Positions 17,163 through 27,125 of a stretch of DNA of 55,289 nt are shown here, one piece after another (the first letter of the stretch is position 1; the number at the start of each line of letters is the position of its first letter). A program made the position numbers and the translations under genes. The notes under the pieces are model-generated. The model did not search any database and was not told the origin of the DNA. It saw only the letters and a program-made list of their open reading frames with translations. This DNA comes from Sedimenticola sp. (GTDB lineage Bacteria > Pseudomonadota > Gammaproteobacteria > Chromatiales > Chromatiaceae), in the NCBI GenBank assembly GCA_026994195.1, contig JALWRH010000071.1, positions 1-55,289 on the forward strand. The letters run 5' to 3'.

Positions 17163-18425
17163 ATGAATCTCAACGATCTTAAAAACATGCCCGTTCCGGA
17201 ACTATCCGCCATGGCTCAGTCCATGAAGATCCAGGGCACGGGACGCTCCCGCAAGCAGGATCTCATCTTTGCCATCCTCAAGGCTCACGCCAAGAAGGGC
17301 GAGGACATCCATGGCAGTGGCGTGTTGGAAATTCTCCAGGACGGTTTTGGCTTCCTGCGGTCCGCCGACTCTTCGTTTCTCGCCGGTCCCGATGACATCT
17401 ATGTATCGCCCAGTCAGATCCGGCGCTTTGCCCTGCGCACCGGCGATACGATTTCCGGCACTATCCGCCCTCCCAAGGACAATGAGCGTTATTTCGCCCT
17501 GCTCAAGATCGACGAGATCAATTACGACAAACCTGAAGTCGCCAAAAACAAGATACTGTTCGAAAACTTCACCCCCTTGTTTCCCAATGAGCCCCTGCAC
17601 CTGGAGATGGGCAATGGCAGCACGGAAGACATCACCGCGCGCACCATCGAACTGGTGGCGCCGGTAGGCAAGGGGCAGCGCGGCCTCATCGTTTCCCCGC
17701 CCAAGGCGGGCAAGACCATGATGATGCAGAATATCGCCCAGTCCATCGTCAGGAATCATCCCGAGGTCTATCTCATCATCCTGCTCATCGATGAGCGCCC
17801 GGAGGAAGTGACGGAAATGGCCCGCTCGGTATCGACGGCGGAAGTGATCTCCTCCACTTTCGATGAGCCCGCAGCGCGGCATGTGCAGGTGGCGGAGATG
17901 GTGATTGCCAAGGCCAAGCGCCTGGTGGAGCACAATCGCGATGTGGTGATCCTGCTCGATTCCATCACCCGCCTGGCGCGGGCCTACAACACGGTGATTC
18001 CTTCTTCCGGCAAGGTACTCACGGGTGGTGTGGACGCCAACGCCCTGCAGAAGCCCAAGCGCTTCTTTGGCGCAGCGCGTAACGTGGAAGAGGGTGGTTC
18101 CCTGACCATCCTGGCCACGGCCCTGGTGGAAACCGGTTCGCGCATGGATGATGTCATCTACGAGGAATTCAAGGGCACGGGCAACATGGAGGTGCACCTG
18201 GACCGGCGCATTGCCGAGAAGCGCATCTTCCCGGCCATCAACATCAACCGCTCAGGCACCCGCCGCGAGGAATTGCTCATTCCCCAGGCGGAACTGCAGA
18301 AGATCTGGATATTGCGCAAAATCCTGCATCCCATGGATGAACTGGCCGCCATGGAATTCCTGTATGACAAGCTCAAGCAGACCAAGACCAACGAAGAATT
18401 CTTCAACTCCATGAAGAAGAAATAG
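17163..18425 (+). CDS. rho: Transcription termination factor Rho
   Basis: Hexameric RNA translocase that terminates transcription. 420 residues, close to E. coli Rho (419). The N-terminal RNA-binding part includes the GFGFLR cold-shock-like motif (61-66). The ATPase core has Walker A in [12 protein letters not shown] (174-185), LIDERPEEV, the Walker B segment [16 protein letters not shown] and the Q/R-loop region with SGKVLTGG. No clear Shine-Dalgarno sequence precedes the ATG, in keeping with translational control. murU follows 16 bp later and may be read from the same transcript. Confidence 0.98.
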   Translation: MNLNDLKNMPVPELSAMAQSMKIQGTGRSRKQDLIFAILKAHAKKGEDIHGSGVLEILQDGFGFLRSADSSFLAGPDDIYVSPSQIRRFALRTGDTISGTIRPPKDNERYFALLKIDEINYDKPEVAKNKILFENFTPLFPNEPLHLEMGNGSTEDITARTIELVAPVGKGQRGLIVSPPKAGKTMMMQNIAQSIVRNHPEVYLIILLIDERPEEVTEMARSVSTAEVISSTFDEPAARHVQVAEMVIAKAKRLVEHNRDVVILLDSITRLARAYNTVIPSSGKVLTGGVDANALQKPKRFFGAARNVEEGGSLTILATALVETGSRMDDVIYEEFKGTGNMEVHLDRRIAEKRIFPAININRSGTRREELLIPQAELQKIWILRKILHPMDELAAMEFLYDKLKQTKTNEEFFNSMKKK

Positions 18426-18441
18426 ACCGGGTGTAAACCGG

Positions 18442-19137
18442 ATGGCATTGCCCCGCACCGCCATGATACTGGCAGCCGGCCGCGGTGAACGCCTGCGTCC
18501 GCTGACGGATCATGTGCCCAAGCCTCTGCTGGAGGCGGGCGGCAAGCCCCTCATCGCCTGGCACCTGGAAAAACTGGCCAAGGCCGGATTCAGGGACGTG
18601 GTGATCAACCATGCCCACCTGGGCGGGCAGATCGAAAAAGCCCTGGGTGATGGAAGCTCCTGGGGATTGCGCATCCGCTACTCGGCGGAAGGCGAGGGTC
18701 AGGCCCTAGAAACCGGCGGCGGTATCTGCAAGGCCCTGCCACTGCTGGGATCCGGCCCGTTTCTGGTGGTCAATGGGGATGTGTTCAGCGACGTGGATTA
18801 TGCCTCCCTGGAATTGCAGGGTCACGATCTGGCGCAGTTGCTGCTGGTGGACAACCCGCCACATCACCCGGCAGGGGATTTCTTTCTGCATCAGGGGCGG
18901 GTGCAAGCCCAGGGACAGCCGCGGCTGACCTTCAGCGGCATCGGCGTTTACCACCCCCGGCTTTTCGATGGCTGCGATCCCGTGGCTTTCCCTTTGGCCC
19001 CCCTGCTGCGCGATGCAATGACAAAAGGACTGGTCGGCGGCCAGCATCATGAGGGATACTGGCTGGATGTGGGAACGGCTGAACGCTATCAGCAACTGAA
19101 AACAAGGCTGGGACATGGGACAGGAAATCACGCATAG
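18442..19137 (+). CDS. murU: N-acetylmuramate-1-phosphate uridylyltransferase
   Basis: Sugar-phosphate nucleotidyltransferase of 231 residues. The signature [23 protein letters not shown] (residues 8-30) binds the nucleotide; VNGDVFSD carries the metal-binding Asp; [11 protein letters not shown] closes the fold. The length, shorter than RmlA or GlmU, and the sequence fit MurU, which makes UDP-MurNAc in the recycling bypass that avoids fosfomycin-sensitive MurA. Other recycling genes (amgK, mupP) are not in the window, so a different sugar-1-phosphate substrate is possible. Its end overlaps the next gene by 23 bp. Confidence 0.85.
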   Translation: MALPRTAMILAAGRGERLRPLTDHVPKPLLEAGGKPLIAWHLEKLAKAGFRDVVINHAHLGGQIEKALGDGSSWGLRIRYSAEGEGQALETGGGICKALPLLGSGPFLVVNGDVFSDVDYASLELQGHDLAQLLLVDNPPHHPAGDFFLHQGRVQAQGQPRLTFSGIGVYHPRLFDGCDPVAFPLAPLLRDAMTKGLVGGQHHEGYWLDVGTAERYQQLKTRLGHGTGNHA

Positions 19138-20533
19138 CAGTTTCTCCGAGGATGACTTCCGGCGCTTTCGCGACCGGGTGGTGGCCGAGACCGCCCTGCT
19201 GGAGCAATGGATGGCGGAAGGCCTGCTGGATTCGGCGGAACCCATGGCAGGCAGTGAAATCGAAGCCTGGCTGGTGAACGACCGGGGTTTGCCTGCGCCA
19301 CAGAACAGTCTTTTTCTGGAACGCATGAATGATCCCATGGTGGTGCCCGAGCTTTCCACCTTCAATGTGGAACTCAATACCGAGCCGGTGCGTTTTTCCG
19401 GGGGCATGTTCAACCACATGCATGAGGAACTGGCCGGGTTGTGGCAGCGCTGTGAAGACGTGGCCAGCGCCGATGGCGCGCACATGCTCATGATCGGAAT
19501 TCTTCCCACGGTGCAGCAATCGGATCTGTGTCTGGCCAATATCTCCGGCATGCAACGTTACCAGGCCCTCAACGAGCAGGTACTGCGCATGCGCGATGGC
19601 CAGCCTCTGTCGCTGGATATCAATGCCCAGGAACATCTGGTGGCCGAGCATGACGATGTGATGCTGGAAGCGGCTACAACCTCTTTCCAGATCCACCTGA
19701 AAATCGACCCGGAACAGGCCAGGCGCGCCTACAATCTCTCCAAGATGATCTCTGCGCCCATGGTGGCCCTGTCCGCCAACTCGCCCTTCCTGTTTGGTCA
19801 CGAACTGTGGGACGAGACCCGCATTCCCCTGTTCGAACAGTCCGTGGCTGTAGGGGCCAGTGATTACTCCAAGCGCGTGACCTTTGGTGTGCGCTATGCG
19901 GAGCATTCCATCATGGAGTGTTTTGAGGCTAACCGTGACCGCTATCCCGTGCTTCTGCCCCAACTCATGGATGAGCCTGTGGAGTCCCTGGCTCACCTGC
20001 GCCTGCACAATGGCACTATCTGGCGCTGGAACCGTCCCCTGGTGGGTTTCTCGGAGAACGGAAAACCTCATGTGCGCATCGAGCACCGGGTGGTTCCCAG
20101 CGGACCTTCTCCTCTGGACGTCGTGGCCAACGCAGCATTCTATTTTGGTCTGCTGCGGGAACTCATCGACGTGGAGGACCAGGTGGAGACTCGCCTGCCG
20201 TTCATTACCGCCAAGGAAAATTTCTACGGCGCCGCCTGCCGGGGCCTGGATGCCCAGGTTACCTGGTTCGACGGCCAGCAGGGCAGCATTGCCGATCTGT
20301 GCCTGTCCAGACTTCTGCCCCAGGCCCGAACCGGACTGGAACGCATGGGCATTTCCGGGCAGGAGGCCGGGCGTTGGCTGGATATCATCGAGGCCAGGAT
20401 CTCCGCCCGGCAGACCGGTGCGCATTGGCAGCGGCAATGGGTCGCCCGCTATGGCAAGGATTTCCCCGCCCTGGTGCGGGCCTATCGGGAAAGGCAGGCC
20501 AGCGGGAAGCCTGTTTCCCAGTGGAAGCTCTGA
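19115..20533 (+). CDS. Glutamate-cysteine ligase-like (GCS2-type) carboxylate-amine ligase
   Basis: 472 residues. The fold marks of the GCS2/glutamine-synthetase-like ligases are visible: GSEIEAWLV near residue 47 (metal/substrate Glu), [14 protein letters not shown] (Glu/Asn segment), a central [10 protein letters not shown] strand and [12 protein letters not shown] near residue 320. Enzymes of this group join an amino acid to a carboxylate with ATP. The exact substrates are not evident; it is not a standard GshA. It overlaps murU and is followed 3 bp later by an aspartoacylase-like hydrolase, so the two enzymes probably work on the same peptide-like metabolite. Confidence 0.8.
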   Translation: MGQEITHSSFSEDDFRRFRDRVVAETALLEQWMAEGLLDSAEPMAGSEIEAWLVNDRGLPAPQNSLFLERMNDPMVVPELSTFNVELNTEPVRFSGGMFNHMHEELAGLWQRCEDVASADGAHMLMIGILPTVQQSDLCLANISGMQRYQALNEQVLRMRDGQPLSLDINAQEHLVAEHDDVMLEAATTSFQIHLKIDPEQARRAYNLSKMISAPMVALSANSPFLFGHELWDETRIPLFEQSVAVGASDYSKRVTFGVRYAEHSIMECFEANRDRYPVLLPQLMDEPVESLAHLRLHNGTIWRWNRPLVGFSENGKPHVRIEHRVVPSGPSPLDVVANAAFYFGLLRELIDVEDQVETRLPFITAKENFYGAACRGLDAQVTWFDGQQGSIADLCLSRLLPQARTGLERMGISGQEAGRWLDIIEARISARQTGAHWQRQWVARYGKDFPALVRAYRERQASGKPVSQWKL

Positions 20534-20536
20534 AAC

Positions 20537-21580
20537 ATGTACGCGGAGTTGTATGAACTTCCCCGGGGACTTCTGGAGCTCAGGGCGCCAGAGCTGCATG
20601 CTTTTCTCGGCGGCCCCACCCTGATCCATCTGTCCGGCCGCCGCGAGGCGCCTTTGTTCGTATCTGTGCTCATGCACGGCAATGAGGACGTGGGCTGGGA
20701 GGCCCTGCGCCACATGCTGCGCAAGTACCGCGCTGGTGGTGGTGACCAGGAACTTCCCCGCTCTCTTTCCCTGTTTATCGGCAACACCTCGGCTGCCGCA
20801 GCGGGCATGCGCCGCCTGGCGGGGCAGCCGGACTACAACCGTGTCTGGCCCGGCAGCGAAATGCCCCCTACGGCGGAACATGCCATGATGGAATCCATCG
20901 TGGACACCATGGCCCGTATGGGCGTGTTCGCCAGCGTGGATGTGCACAACAACACCGGTCTCAATCCTCACTATGCCTGTGTCAACGTGGTGCGCACGGA
21001 GTCTTTGCATCTTGCGGCCATGTTCAGCCGCACAGTGGTGTATTTCACCCGGCCCAAGGGGGTGGCTTCCATGGCCATGACAGAGCTTTGTCCCGCTGTC
21101 ACTCTGGAGTGTGGCAAGGTCGGCCAGGTGCATGGCGTGCAGCATGCCAGTGAGTATCTGGATGCCTGCCTGCATCTGGACCACCATCCCGAGCATCCTA
21201 TTGCTCCCCAGGACATCGATCTGTTCCATACAGTAGCCATCGTCAAGATCCCCCCGGAAGTCAGTTTTGGCTTTGGCTGCCGGAATCACGACCTGTGCCT
21301 GCTGGATGACCTGGAGAAGCTCAATTTCCGGGAGATTCCTGCGGGCACCTGTTTCGGTCAGGTGCGGGAAGGCCTGGGTATCCCTCTGGACGTGAGGAAC
21401 GAACTCAATCACGATGTGGCGGCGCGCTATTTTACCGTTGAAAGAGGTGAACTGCTCACCCGTTCCCCGGTAATGCCTTCCATGCTCACCCGCAACGAGC
21501 AGGTCATCCGCCAGGACTGCCTGTGCTACCTCATGGAACGTTTTGATCTGCACCTGGAAGATGCAGAACTGAGCGCCTGA
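20537..21580 (+). CDS. Succinylglutamate desuccinylase/aspartoacylase family hydrolase
   Basis: 347 residues of the M14-related AstE/AspA family, zinc enzymes that cut an N-acyl amino acid or small peptide. Zinc ligands are seen as HGNE (His47, Glu50) and DVHNN (His137); the catalytic Glu is in VTLECGKVG. The C-terminal ~120 residues form the additional beta domain. It is tightly linked to the GCS2-like ligase (3-bp gap). Ligase plus hydrolase side by side suggests synthesis and turnover, or editing, of one small amide-bonded compound. Alternative: an ordinary AstE, but no arginine succinyltransferase pathway genes are near. Confidence 0.82.
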   Translation: MYAELYELPRGLLELRAPELHAFLGGPTLIHLSGRREAPLFVSVLMHGNEDVGWEALRHMLRKYRAGGGDQELPRSLSLFIGNTSAAAAGMRRLAGQPDYNRVWPGSEMPPTAEHAMMESIVDTMARMGVFASVDVHNNTGLNPHYACVNVVRTESLHLAAMFSRTVVYFTRPKGVASMAMTELCPAVTLECGKVGQVHGVQHASEYLDACLHLDHHPEHPIAPQDIDLFHTVAIVKIPPEVSFGFGCRNHDLCLLDDLEKLNFREIPAGTCFGQVREGLGIPLDVRNELNHDVAARYFTVERGELLTRSPVMPSMLTRNEQVIRQDCLCYLMERFDLHLEDAELSA

Positions 21581-21646
21581 AGAAATTTTCGTTCAGCCGT
21601 TAGGTAGCTGGACTACCTGAAATGCCCCCTTGTTTTGCTTATTTCA

Positions 21647-21664
21647 ATGTGAAGCACTTCACAT
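21647..21664 (+). promoter_or_regulatory. CRP-type operator with downstream -10-like box
   Basis: An 18-bp perfect palindrome, ATGTGAAG-CA-CTTCACAT, contains TGTGA-N6-TCACA, the consensus of CRP/Vfr-family sites. A TATAAA hexamer lies at 21710-21715; a start of transcription near 21722 would put the site centre at about -66, a class I-like position. It lies between the aspartoacylase-like gene and the small exported protein at 21781, the only plausible target. Confidence 0.65.
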
Positions 21665-21780
21665 CAGAATACGCCTGCGCCTGATACATACCTGGGCGTT
21701 GGTGCCGGCTATAAAAACCACTTACTACGCCGGGAGGGGAGGTTTCCTGTCAATCCGAAGAAACAAGAGTGTGTGAGATC

Positions 21781-22107
21781 ATGAACAACACTAGTTTGAA
21801 AATCCTGTTTGTCGCGCTGTTCTCCCTGCAGGCGAGTGCCCTTTGGGCCAATGCGGAAGACGATGCCTACTATGCCGCCATGGAACAACTGGCAGCAGAA
21901 GCGGGTTCCACTGAGCCAGAAACCCTGGCGATTGAAACGCGAGTGGACATGGAGGCGCGTATGAAAGAGCTGCGCGGTATTTCCCCCAGCGCCTGGGCAA
22001 CCTACAAGCGCTTGCGCCCTTCCTATAAGGCAGAGGTGCGCAAAGCCCTCAAGGCTGACAAGGATCTCTATCAGGTCATTGAACTGATCTTCGCCCGCAA
22101 CACCTGA
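21781..22107 (+). CDS. Small exported protein of unknown function
   Basis: 108 residues. MNNTSLKILFVALFSLQASALWANA is a signal peptide with an ANA cleavage site; the mature ~83 residues are predicted mostly helical and charged (EDDAYYAAMEQLAAEAGS, then a basic helix RPSYKAEVRKALKADKD). No family was recognised. There is a weak GAGA ribosome site. It has its own promoter region with a CRP-type palindrome ~120 bp upstream, implying regulation by cAMP or a related signal. It converges with galE with 11 bp between the stops. Confidence 0.7.
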   Translation: MNNTSLKILFVALFSLQASALWANAEDDAYYAAMEQLAAEAGSTEPETLAIETRVDMEARMKELRGISPSAWATYKRLRPSYKAEVRKALKADKDLYQVIELIFARNT

Positions 22108-22118
22108 TAGCCGGATTG

Positions 22119-23144
22119 CTATTCATAGCCTCCGGGATTCTGACTCTGCCAGCGCCAAGTGTCGGCGCACATTTCCTCGATACCTTTTTCCGCTTTCCAG
22201 CCCAGTTCCCGGGCGGCCAGTCCGGGATCGGCATAGCAGCTGGCGATATCGCCTTCCCGGCGTGGGGCAATCTGGTAGGCAATGTTCCTGCCACTGGCCT
22301 TTTCGAAGGCTTTCACCATGTCCAGCACGGAATAACCCTGGCCGGTGCCCAGGTTGTAGGTCACGATGCCGGGATTCTGGGCCAGTTTCTCAAGGGCCTT
22401 GATGTGCCCCTTGGCCAGATCCACAACATGAATATAGTCCCGGACGCCAGTGCCGTCGGGGGTGGGGTAATCATCGCCAAACACTGACAGGCGCTCCAGG
22501 CGTCCCACGGCCACCTGGCTGATATAGGGCATGAGGTTGTTGGGAATGTCATTGGGCGACTCGCCGATACGGCCGCTGGCGTGGGCGCCCACAGGGTTGA
22601 AGTAACGCAGGCGGGCGATATTCCAGTCAGAATCGGAGACATACACGTCCGCCAGCATTTCCTCGATGATGAGCTTGGAGCGGCCATAGGGGTTGGTGGC
22701 GGATACCGGGAAATCCTCGGTGATGGGCAGGCTGGCCGGATCGCCATACACTGTGGCCGAGGAGCTGAATACCAGGTTCTTCACTCCTGCAGCATTCATG
22801 GCTTCGAGGAGATTCAGTGTGCCGCCGATGTTGTTCTGGTAATAGGGGATGGGGATATGCACGGACTCTCCCACGGCCTTGAGCCCGGCAAAATGGATCA
22901 CCGCATCGATGGGATGCTGGTCGAAAACCGCAAAGGTGGCATCCTTGTCGCGCAGATCGGCTTCAATGAACTCGATCTTCCGGCGGGTGATCTCCTCGAC
23001 CCGCTCGACAGCCGTGTACTGACTGTTGCTCAGATTGTCCATGACGACTACCTGATAGCCGGCTTCCAGAAGCTCCACGTTGGTATGGGAGCCGATATAA
23101 CCGGCGCCGCCTGTGACCAGGATGGTCTTGAGTTTTGTTGTCAT
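22119..23144 (-). CDS. galE: UDP-glucose 4-epimerase
   Basis: 341-residue short-chain dehydrogenase-type epimerase interconverting UDP-glucose and UDP-galactose. The NAD site [10 protein letters not shown] (11-20), the SSSATVYG serine/threonine (~127-134) and the YxxxK pair (Tyr153, Lys157 in NPYGRSK) are present. The start at 23144 is supported by a GGGAGG site and the usual short N-terminus before the glycine motif; a longer frame exists upstream but adds unrelated residues. It lies 47 bp after lipA on the same strand; no other gal genes are near, so it probably serves surface polysaccharide synthesis. Confidence 0.95.
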   Translation of the reverse strand: MTTKLKTILVTGGAGYIGSHTNVELLEAGYQVVVMDNLSNSQYTAVERVEEITRRKIEFIEADLRDKDATFAVFDQHPIDAVIHFAGLKAVGESVHIPIPYYQNNIGGTLNLLEAMNAAGVKNLVFSSSATVYGDPASLPITEDFPVSATNPYGRSKLIIEEMLADVYVSDSDWNIARLRYFNPVGAHASGRIGESPNDIPNNLMPYISQVAVGRLERLSVFGDDYPTPDGTGVRDYIHVVDLAKGHIKALEKLAQNPGIVTYNLGTGQGYSVLDMVKAFEKASGRNIAYQIAPRREGDIASCYADPGLAARELGWKAEKGIEEMCADTWRWQSQNPGGYE

Positions 23145-23191
23145 TGCTGGCCTCCCTGTTGCCTGATGAGTGTAAATCTGTTCAACCGGGG

Positions 23192-24163
23192 TCATTGGCT
23201 GTCGAGCAGCGGATTGGCCTGCAGGTCGGCATGGTAGGAAGAGCGCACCATGGGGCCGCTGGCCACATTGGAAAAGCCCAGGGATTCGGCGAGCATGCGC
23301 AGTGCTTCGAATTCCTGCGGTGGTACGAAGCGGGACACGGGCAAGTGCTCCCGGCTGGGCTGCAGGTACTGGCCCAGGGTCAGCATGTCGACACCGTGCT
23401 GGCGCAGATCCTGCAGCACCTGCTCGATCTCCTCCGTGGATTCGCCCAGGCCGAGCATGATGCCGGACTTGGTGGGGATGTCCGGGTGTTGCTGGCCAAA
23501 GGACTCCAGCAGCTTCAGGGACCAGGTATAGTCTGCGCCAGGGCGCGACTGGCGGTAAAGGCGGGGCACGGTTTCCAGGTTGTGATTGAACACGTCCGGA
23601 GGCGCTTCGCCCAGGCGTTCCAGGGCGATCTCCATGCGACCGCGGAAATCCGGCACCAGGATTTCGATACGGGTATCCGGACTATTGCGGCGCACGGCGT
23701 GGATGCAGTCCCGGTAGTGGGCGGCACCGCCATCGCGCAGGTCGTCCCGGTCCACGGAGGTGATCACTACGTACCTGAGCTGCATTTCGGATATGGCCTG
23801 GGCGAGTTGTTCCGGCTCATCCTGGTTCAGGGGCTCGGGTTTGCCATGGGCCACATCGCAGAAAGGACAGCGCCGGGTGCAGATGTCACCCATGATCATG
23901 AAAGTGGCGGTGCCGTGGGTGAAGCATTCCCCAAGATTGGGGCACTGGGCTTCTTCACAGACCGAGGCCAGCCCCCGCTGACGCAGGATCTTACGGATGC
24001 GTGTGACGCCAGGCCCCTGGGGCGCCCGGGCGCGGATCCATTCCGGTTTGCGCGGCAGTGTCTTGCTGGGCTGCACCTTGATGGGTATGCGCTTCAGTTT
24101 TTCCTTGCCGCGCTGATGGGTGCTGCCCTTGTTGCGGGATGGCGCCCGGTAATCGTCGCTCAT
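23192..24163 (-). CDS. lipA: Lipoyl synthase
   Basis: Radical SAM enzyme that inserts two sulfurs into the octanoyl chain made by LipB. 323 residues. The auxiliary cluster cysteines Cys69, Cys74 and Cys80 ([12 protein letters not shown]) and the radical-SAM motif Cys95-x3-Cys99-x2-Cys102 (CTRRCPFC) are intact, and RSSYHA lies near the C-terminus. The start ATG overlaps the lipB stop (ATGA at 24160-24163), which decides among three nearby in-frame ATGs. Confidence 0.97.
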   Translation of the reverse strand: MSDDYRAPSRNKGSTHQRGKEKLKRIPIKVQPSKTLPRKPEWIRARAPQGPGVTRIRKILRQRGLASVCEEAQCPNLGECFTHGTATFMIMGDICTRRCPFCDVAHGKPEPLNQDEPEQLAQAISEMQLRYVVITSVDRDDLRDGGAAHYRDCIHAVRRNSPDTRIEILVPDFRGRMEIALERLGEAPPDVFNHNLETVPRLYRQSRPGADYTWSLKLLESFGQQHPDIPTKSGIMLGLGESTEEIEQVLQDLRQHGVDMLTLGQYLQPSREHLPVSRFVPPQEFEALRMLAESLGFSNVASGPMVRSSYHADLQANPLLDSQ

Positions 24164-24792
24164 GTCTGCCATCGTGGTTGAAGGTTGAGTCGGGCGCACA
24201 ATAGCGCCACCAGTTCCTGGCCTGCCTGCGGCATGTCCAGGTCAATACCCAGGTCTTTCAGGCGGGTCACTTCCTGGCCGGGGTAGCCACAGGGATTGAT
24301 ACGGGAGAAAGGTTCCAGATCAGTATCCAGGTTCAGGGCCAAGCCATGATAAGTGTACCCCCGGCGCACCCGCAGGCCCAGCGCAGCAAGCTTTTTTTCA
24401 TCCACGTAAACACCGGGGGCATCGGTGCGGGCGCGGGCCTCCACGCCATGCCTGGCCAGGAGGCCGATGACCGATTGTTCCATGTCGGTGACCAATGGGC
24501 GTATGCCCCGTTTTATAGCCTTGAGATCCAGGAGCAGATAGAGGATGAGCTGGCCGGGACCATGGTAGGTAACTTGGCCGCCACGGTCGCTCTGCACTAC
24601 GGGAATATCACCGGGGTTCAGAACATGCTCGGCTTTGCCGGCTTGCCCCTGGGTAAAAACTGGTGGATGCTCCAGGAGCCAGATCTCGGAGGGTGTTTCC
24701 GGTGTGCGCCGGTCGGTGAAGTCCCGCATGGCCTGCCAGGTCTGCTCATAGTCCTGCTGACCAAGTTCACGGATGATGACGGGAAGGGGCAT
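24160..24792 (-). CDS. lipB: Octanoyl-ACP:protein N-octanoyltransferase
   Basis: Transfers octanoate from ACP to the lipoyl domains. 210 residues, typical length. Family motif [12 protein letters not shown] at residues 70-81, the catalytic Lys in DEKKLAALG (~133-134) and Cys168 in INPCGY, which forms the acyl-thioester intermediate. It is overlapped by lipA and preceded by ybeD with a 23-bp gap: the conserved dacA-ybeD-lipB-lipA order of gammaproteobacteria, here with an aminotransferase inserted. Confidence 0.97.
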   Translation of the reverse strand: MPLPVIIRELGQQDYEQTWQAMRDFTDRRTPETPSEIWLLEHPPVFTQGQAGKAEHVLNPGDIPVVQSDRGGQVTYHGPGQLILYLLLDLKAIKRGIRPLVTDMEQSVIGLLARHGVEARARTDAPGVYVDEKKLAALGLRVRRGYTYHGLALNLDTDLEPFSRINPCGYPGQEVTRLKDLGIDLDMPQAGQELVALLCARLNLQPRWQT

Positions 24793-24815
24793 GGGGCGGC
24801 TGCCGGGGCAGCGTG

Positions 24816-25103
24816 TCAGAGACGCATCAGCACCCGGTCATGGGCGGTGAGGTCGTCGTAGATGGCGTCCAGGTGTTCCCGGCTCTGGGCTTCGATGTCC
24901 ACACTCACGGAGACATATTTGCCATTTTTACTTGGGCGTATGCTGACGGCGCCCTCGTGGATGTCCGGGCAGTGGCGGCGAATGATGTTCACCACCAGGG
25001 CGTCGAAATCCTCTTCATCCAGACCCATGGCCCGCACCCGGAATTTGCAGGGATAGGTCATGCCTTCCGGCTCGTGGTTTGTGGGTTTTTTCTCGTCACT
25101 CAT
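24816..25103 (-). CDS. ybeD: DUF493 family protein YbeD
   Basis: 95 residues with the DUF493 ferredoxin-like pattern: [47 protein letters not shown]. Its place between dacA-type and lipB genes is that of E. coli ybeD. A small cytosolic, possibly regulatory protein; the function is not established. The start at 25103 overlaps the end of the upstream aminotransferase gene by 8 bp; a longer form starting four residues earlier is possible. Confidence 0.93.
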   Translation of the reverse strand: MSDEKKPTNHEPEGMTYPCKFRVRAMGLDEEDFDALVVNIIRRHCPDIHEGAVSIRPSKNGKYVSVSVDIEAQSREHLDAIYDDLTAHDRVLMRL

Positions 25104-25980
25104 AACAGTTATCACTGGCTTGGGTTCTCAGCCGCAGGCGTTCCTTGCAGGCGGCGTAAAGGGCATCCATTCTTTCCCACATGGGGCCGGGCACGCCGTT
25201 TGCAACCGGTTTGCCGTTGAGGCGGGTGACGGGCATGACCTCTTTGGTGGAACTGGTGATCCAGATTTCGTCAGCCGTCTCCAGTTCATCCGCAGAGATA
25301 CTTGCCTCGGCATAGGGAATGCCAGCGTCCATGGCCAGCTCCAGAACCAGGTCCCGGGTGATGCCCGGGAGCAGATGGGGGCTTTTGGGCGGGGTGATGA
25401 CCAGCCCGTCCTTGACCATGAACAGGTTGGAGGCGGTGCCTTCGTTAGCCAGTCCGTCGCGTACCAGAATGGCCTCATCCGCGCCTTCTTCCCGGGCCTG
25501 GCTCTGGGCCAGGATATTGGCCAGGAGGGTGATGGTCTTGATGTCGCAGCGTTGCCAGCGGATGTCTTCCAGGGTGATCACGGACATGCCTCTGGCCACC
25601 AGCTCCGGGTCGCGCCGGTTGATGGGGCTGGCCATGGCCATGACCGTGGGCTGCACGGATTCCGGAATGGCATGCAGGCGTTTGCCATAGGCCCCGCGGG
25701 TGATCTGCAGGTAGATCTGCTGGTCCTCGCTGCCGCGTTGCTGCAGCAGCTGGTGCAGGATCTGCGACCATTGCTCATGATCCAGGGGTGGCGTCATGCG
25801 GATGGCCGCCAGGGAGTTGCTCAGGCGGTTCAGGTGCTCGCGCAGGCGGAAAGGCAGCCCGGCATAGGCGGGGATGACCTCGTACACGCCGTCGCCAAAG
25901 AGAAAACCCCGGTCCATGACGGAAACCCGGGCCTGATCTTCAGGGATGAACTCACCATTCAGGTAAAGAAGTAGACTCAT
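25096..25980 (-). CDS. dat: D-amino acid aminotransferase (class IV)
   Basis: 294-residue PLP enzyme of fold type IV. The PLP lysine is in RCDIKTITLLANILA, the phosphate-binding turn in NEGTASNLFMVKDG, and the N-terminal DRGFLFGDGVYEV is typical. The protein resembles D-alanine aminotransferases more than branched-chain ones. Placed directly before a D,D-carboxypeptidase gene's stop region (4 bp apart), it may salvage D-alanine released by that enzyme or feed D-Glu/D-Ala to peptidoglycan synthesis. Branched-chain aminotransferase or aminodeoxychorismate lyase are less likely alternatives. Confidence 0.88.
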   Translation of the reverse strand: MSLLLYLNGEFIPEDQARVSVMDRGFLFGDGVYEVIPAYAGLPFRLREHLNRLSNSLAAIRMTPPLDHEQWSQILHQLLQQRGSEDQQIYLQITRGAYGKRLHAIPESVQPTVMAMASPINRRDPELVARGMSVITLEDIRWQRCDIKTITLLANILAQSQAREEGADEAILVRDGLANEGTASNLFMVKDGLVITPPKSPHLLPGITRDLVLELAMDAGIPYAEASISADELETADEIWITSSTKEVMPVTRLNGKPVANGVPGPMWERMDALYAACKERLRLRTQASDNCYE

Positions 25981-25984
25981 AGGG

Positions 25985-27121
25985 TTACTCGAAAATCATC
26001 AGCATGCTGTCCACGATATTGTGGAAAAACCCACCCTCGCGCACCCTGCGTAGGGCCACCAGGGGCACTTCCTTGATGACTTCGCCATCGTGTTCCAGCG
26101 TGATGGTGCCCAGTTTCTGGCCCTGGCTTACCGGGGCCATGACGCTGTCCCGGATCTGGACCCGGGCCTTGAGCTTGTCATAGCTGCCCCGGGGGATGGT
26201 AACGTAAAGGTCTTTCTCCACGCCCAGGCCCAGGTTCTCCACTTCTCCTTTCCACACGCGGATGGTTCTCAGGGGCTTCCCGGCGTCGTAGAGGCGGTGG
26301 GTCTGGTAGAAGCGGAAGCCGAAATTGAGCAGGGTCTGGCTTTCCCGGGCGCGGGCTTCATCGCTCTTGGTGCCCATGACCACGGACAAAAGGCGCATGT
26401 TCTCCCGCTTGGCGGAAGCCACCAGGCAGTAGCCGGCGGCGGCGGTGTGCCCGGTTTTTATGCCATCTACACTGGGGTCGCGCCATAGCAGGCGGTTCCG
26501 GTTTTTCTGGGTGATGCCATTGAAAGTGAATTCCTTGGTGGAGTACAGGGGGTAGAACTGGGGAAATTCGGTGATCAGCGCCCGGGTGACTTTGAGGATG
26601 TCTTCGGGGGTGGAATAGTGATTGGGATCCGGCAGGCCAGTGGCGTTCACGAAATGGGTGTTTTCCATGCCCAGTTCCACGGCATGCTTGTTCATGAGGA
26701 TGGCAAAAGCCTCTTCGCTGCCAGTGATATGTTCCGCCAGGGCCACGCAGGCATCGTTGCCGGAAGCGATGATCATGCCATGGATGAGGTCATCCACCGA
26801 GACCTGTTTGCCAACCTCGATGAACATGCGGGAACCGGGGGTCTTCCAGGCTTTTTTACTCACCAGCACCTTGTCGTCAAGGCTGATATTGCCGGCTTCC
26901 AGTTCCTTGAACACCGTGTAGGCAGTCATGATCTTGGTCAGGCTGGCAGGTTCCAGGCGCTTGTCGGCGTTATTTTCCGCCAGCACCTTGCCACTGTGGA
27001 AATCCAGGAGCAGATGGCCGGTGGCGGCGATATGTGGCGGAGAGGCTATGGGTGCTGCGGCGAGACCCCCTGCAAGGGCAAGACAGCAGAGTAAGGTTAT
27101 AAATATCTTTATCGGGTTCAT
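25985..27121 (-). CDS. dacA: D-alanyl-D-alanine carboxypeptidase (PBP5/6 type)
   Basis: Periplasmic, membrane-anchored enzyme that trims the terminal D-Ala of muropeptides. 378 residues. Signal peptide MNPIKIFITLLCCLALAGGLAAA; active-site SLTK (Ser60-Lys63), SGN (120-122) and KTG (222-224); C-terminal beta domain; and a final amphipathic helix (GGFFHNIVDSMLMIFE) for membrane attachment as in PBP5. Four-bp gaps to rlpA upstream and the aminotransferase downstream show one operon. Confidence 0.96.
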   Translation of the reverse strand: MNPIKIFITLLCCLALAGGLAAAPIASPPHIAATGHLLLDFHSGKVLAENNADKRLEPASLTKIMTAYTVFKELEAGNISLDDKVLVSKKAWKTPGSRMFIEVGKQVSVDDLIHGMIIASGNDACVALAEHITGSEEAFAILMNKHAVELGMENTHFVNATGLPDPNHYSTPEDILKVTRALITEFPQFYPLYSTKEFTFNGITQKNRNRLLWRDPSVDGIKTGHTAAAGYCLVASAKRENMRLLSVVMGTKSDEARARESQTLLNFGFRFYQTHRLYDAGKPLRTIRVWKGEVENLGLGVEKDLYVTIPRGSYDKLKARVQIRDSVMAPVSQGQKLGTITLEHDGEVIKEVPLVALRRVREGGFFHNIVDSMLMIFE

Positions 27122-27125
27122 GGCG

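Noticed and set aside
18932-21553. A very long open frame on the minus strand across murU, the GCS2-like and aspartoacylase-like genes
   Set aside because: It mirrors three genes with clear family motifs on the plus strand; its product is His/Gln/Gly-rich with no fold pattern, as expected of the antisense of GC-rich codons.
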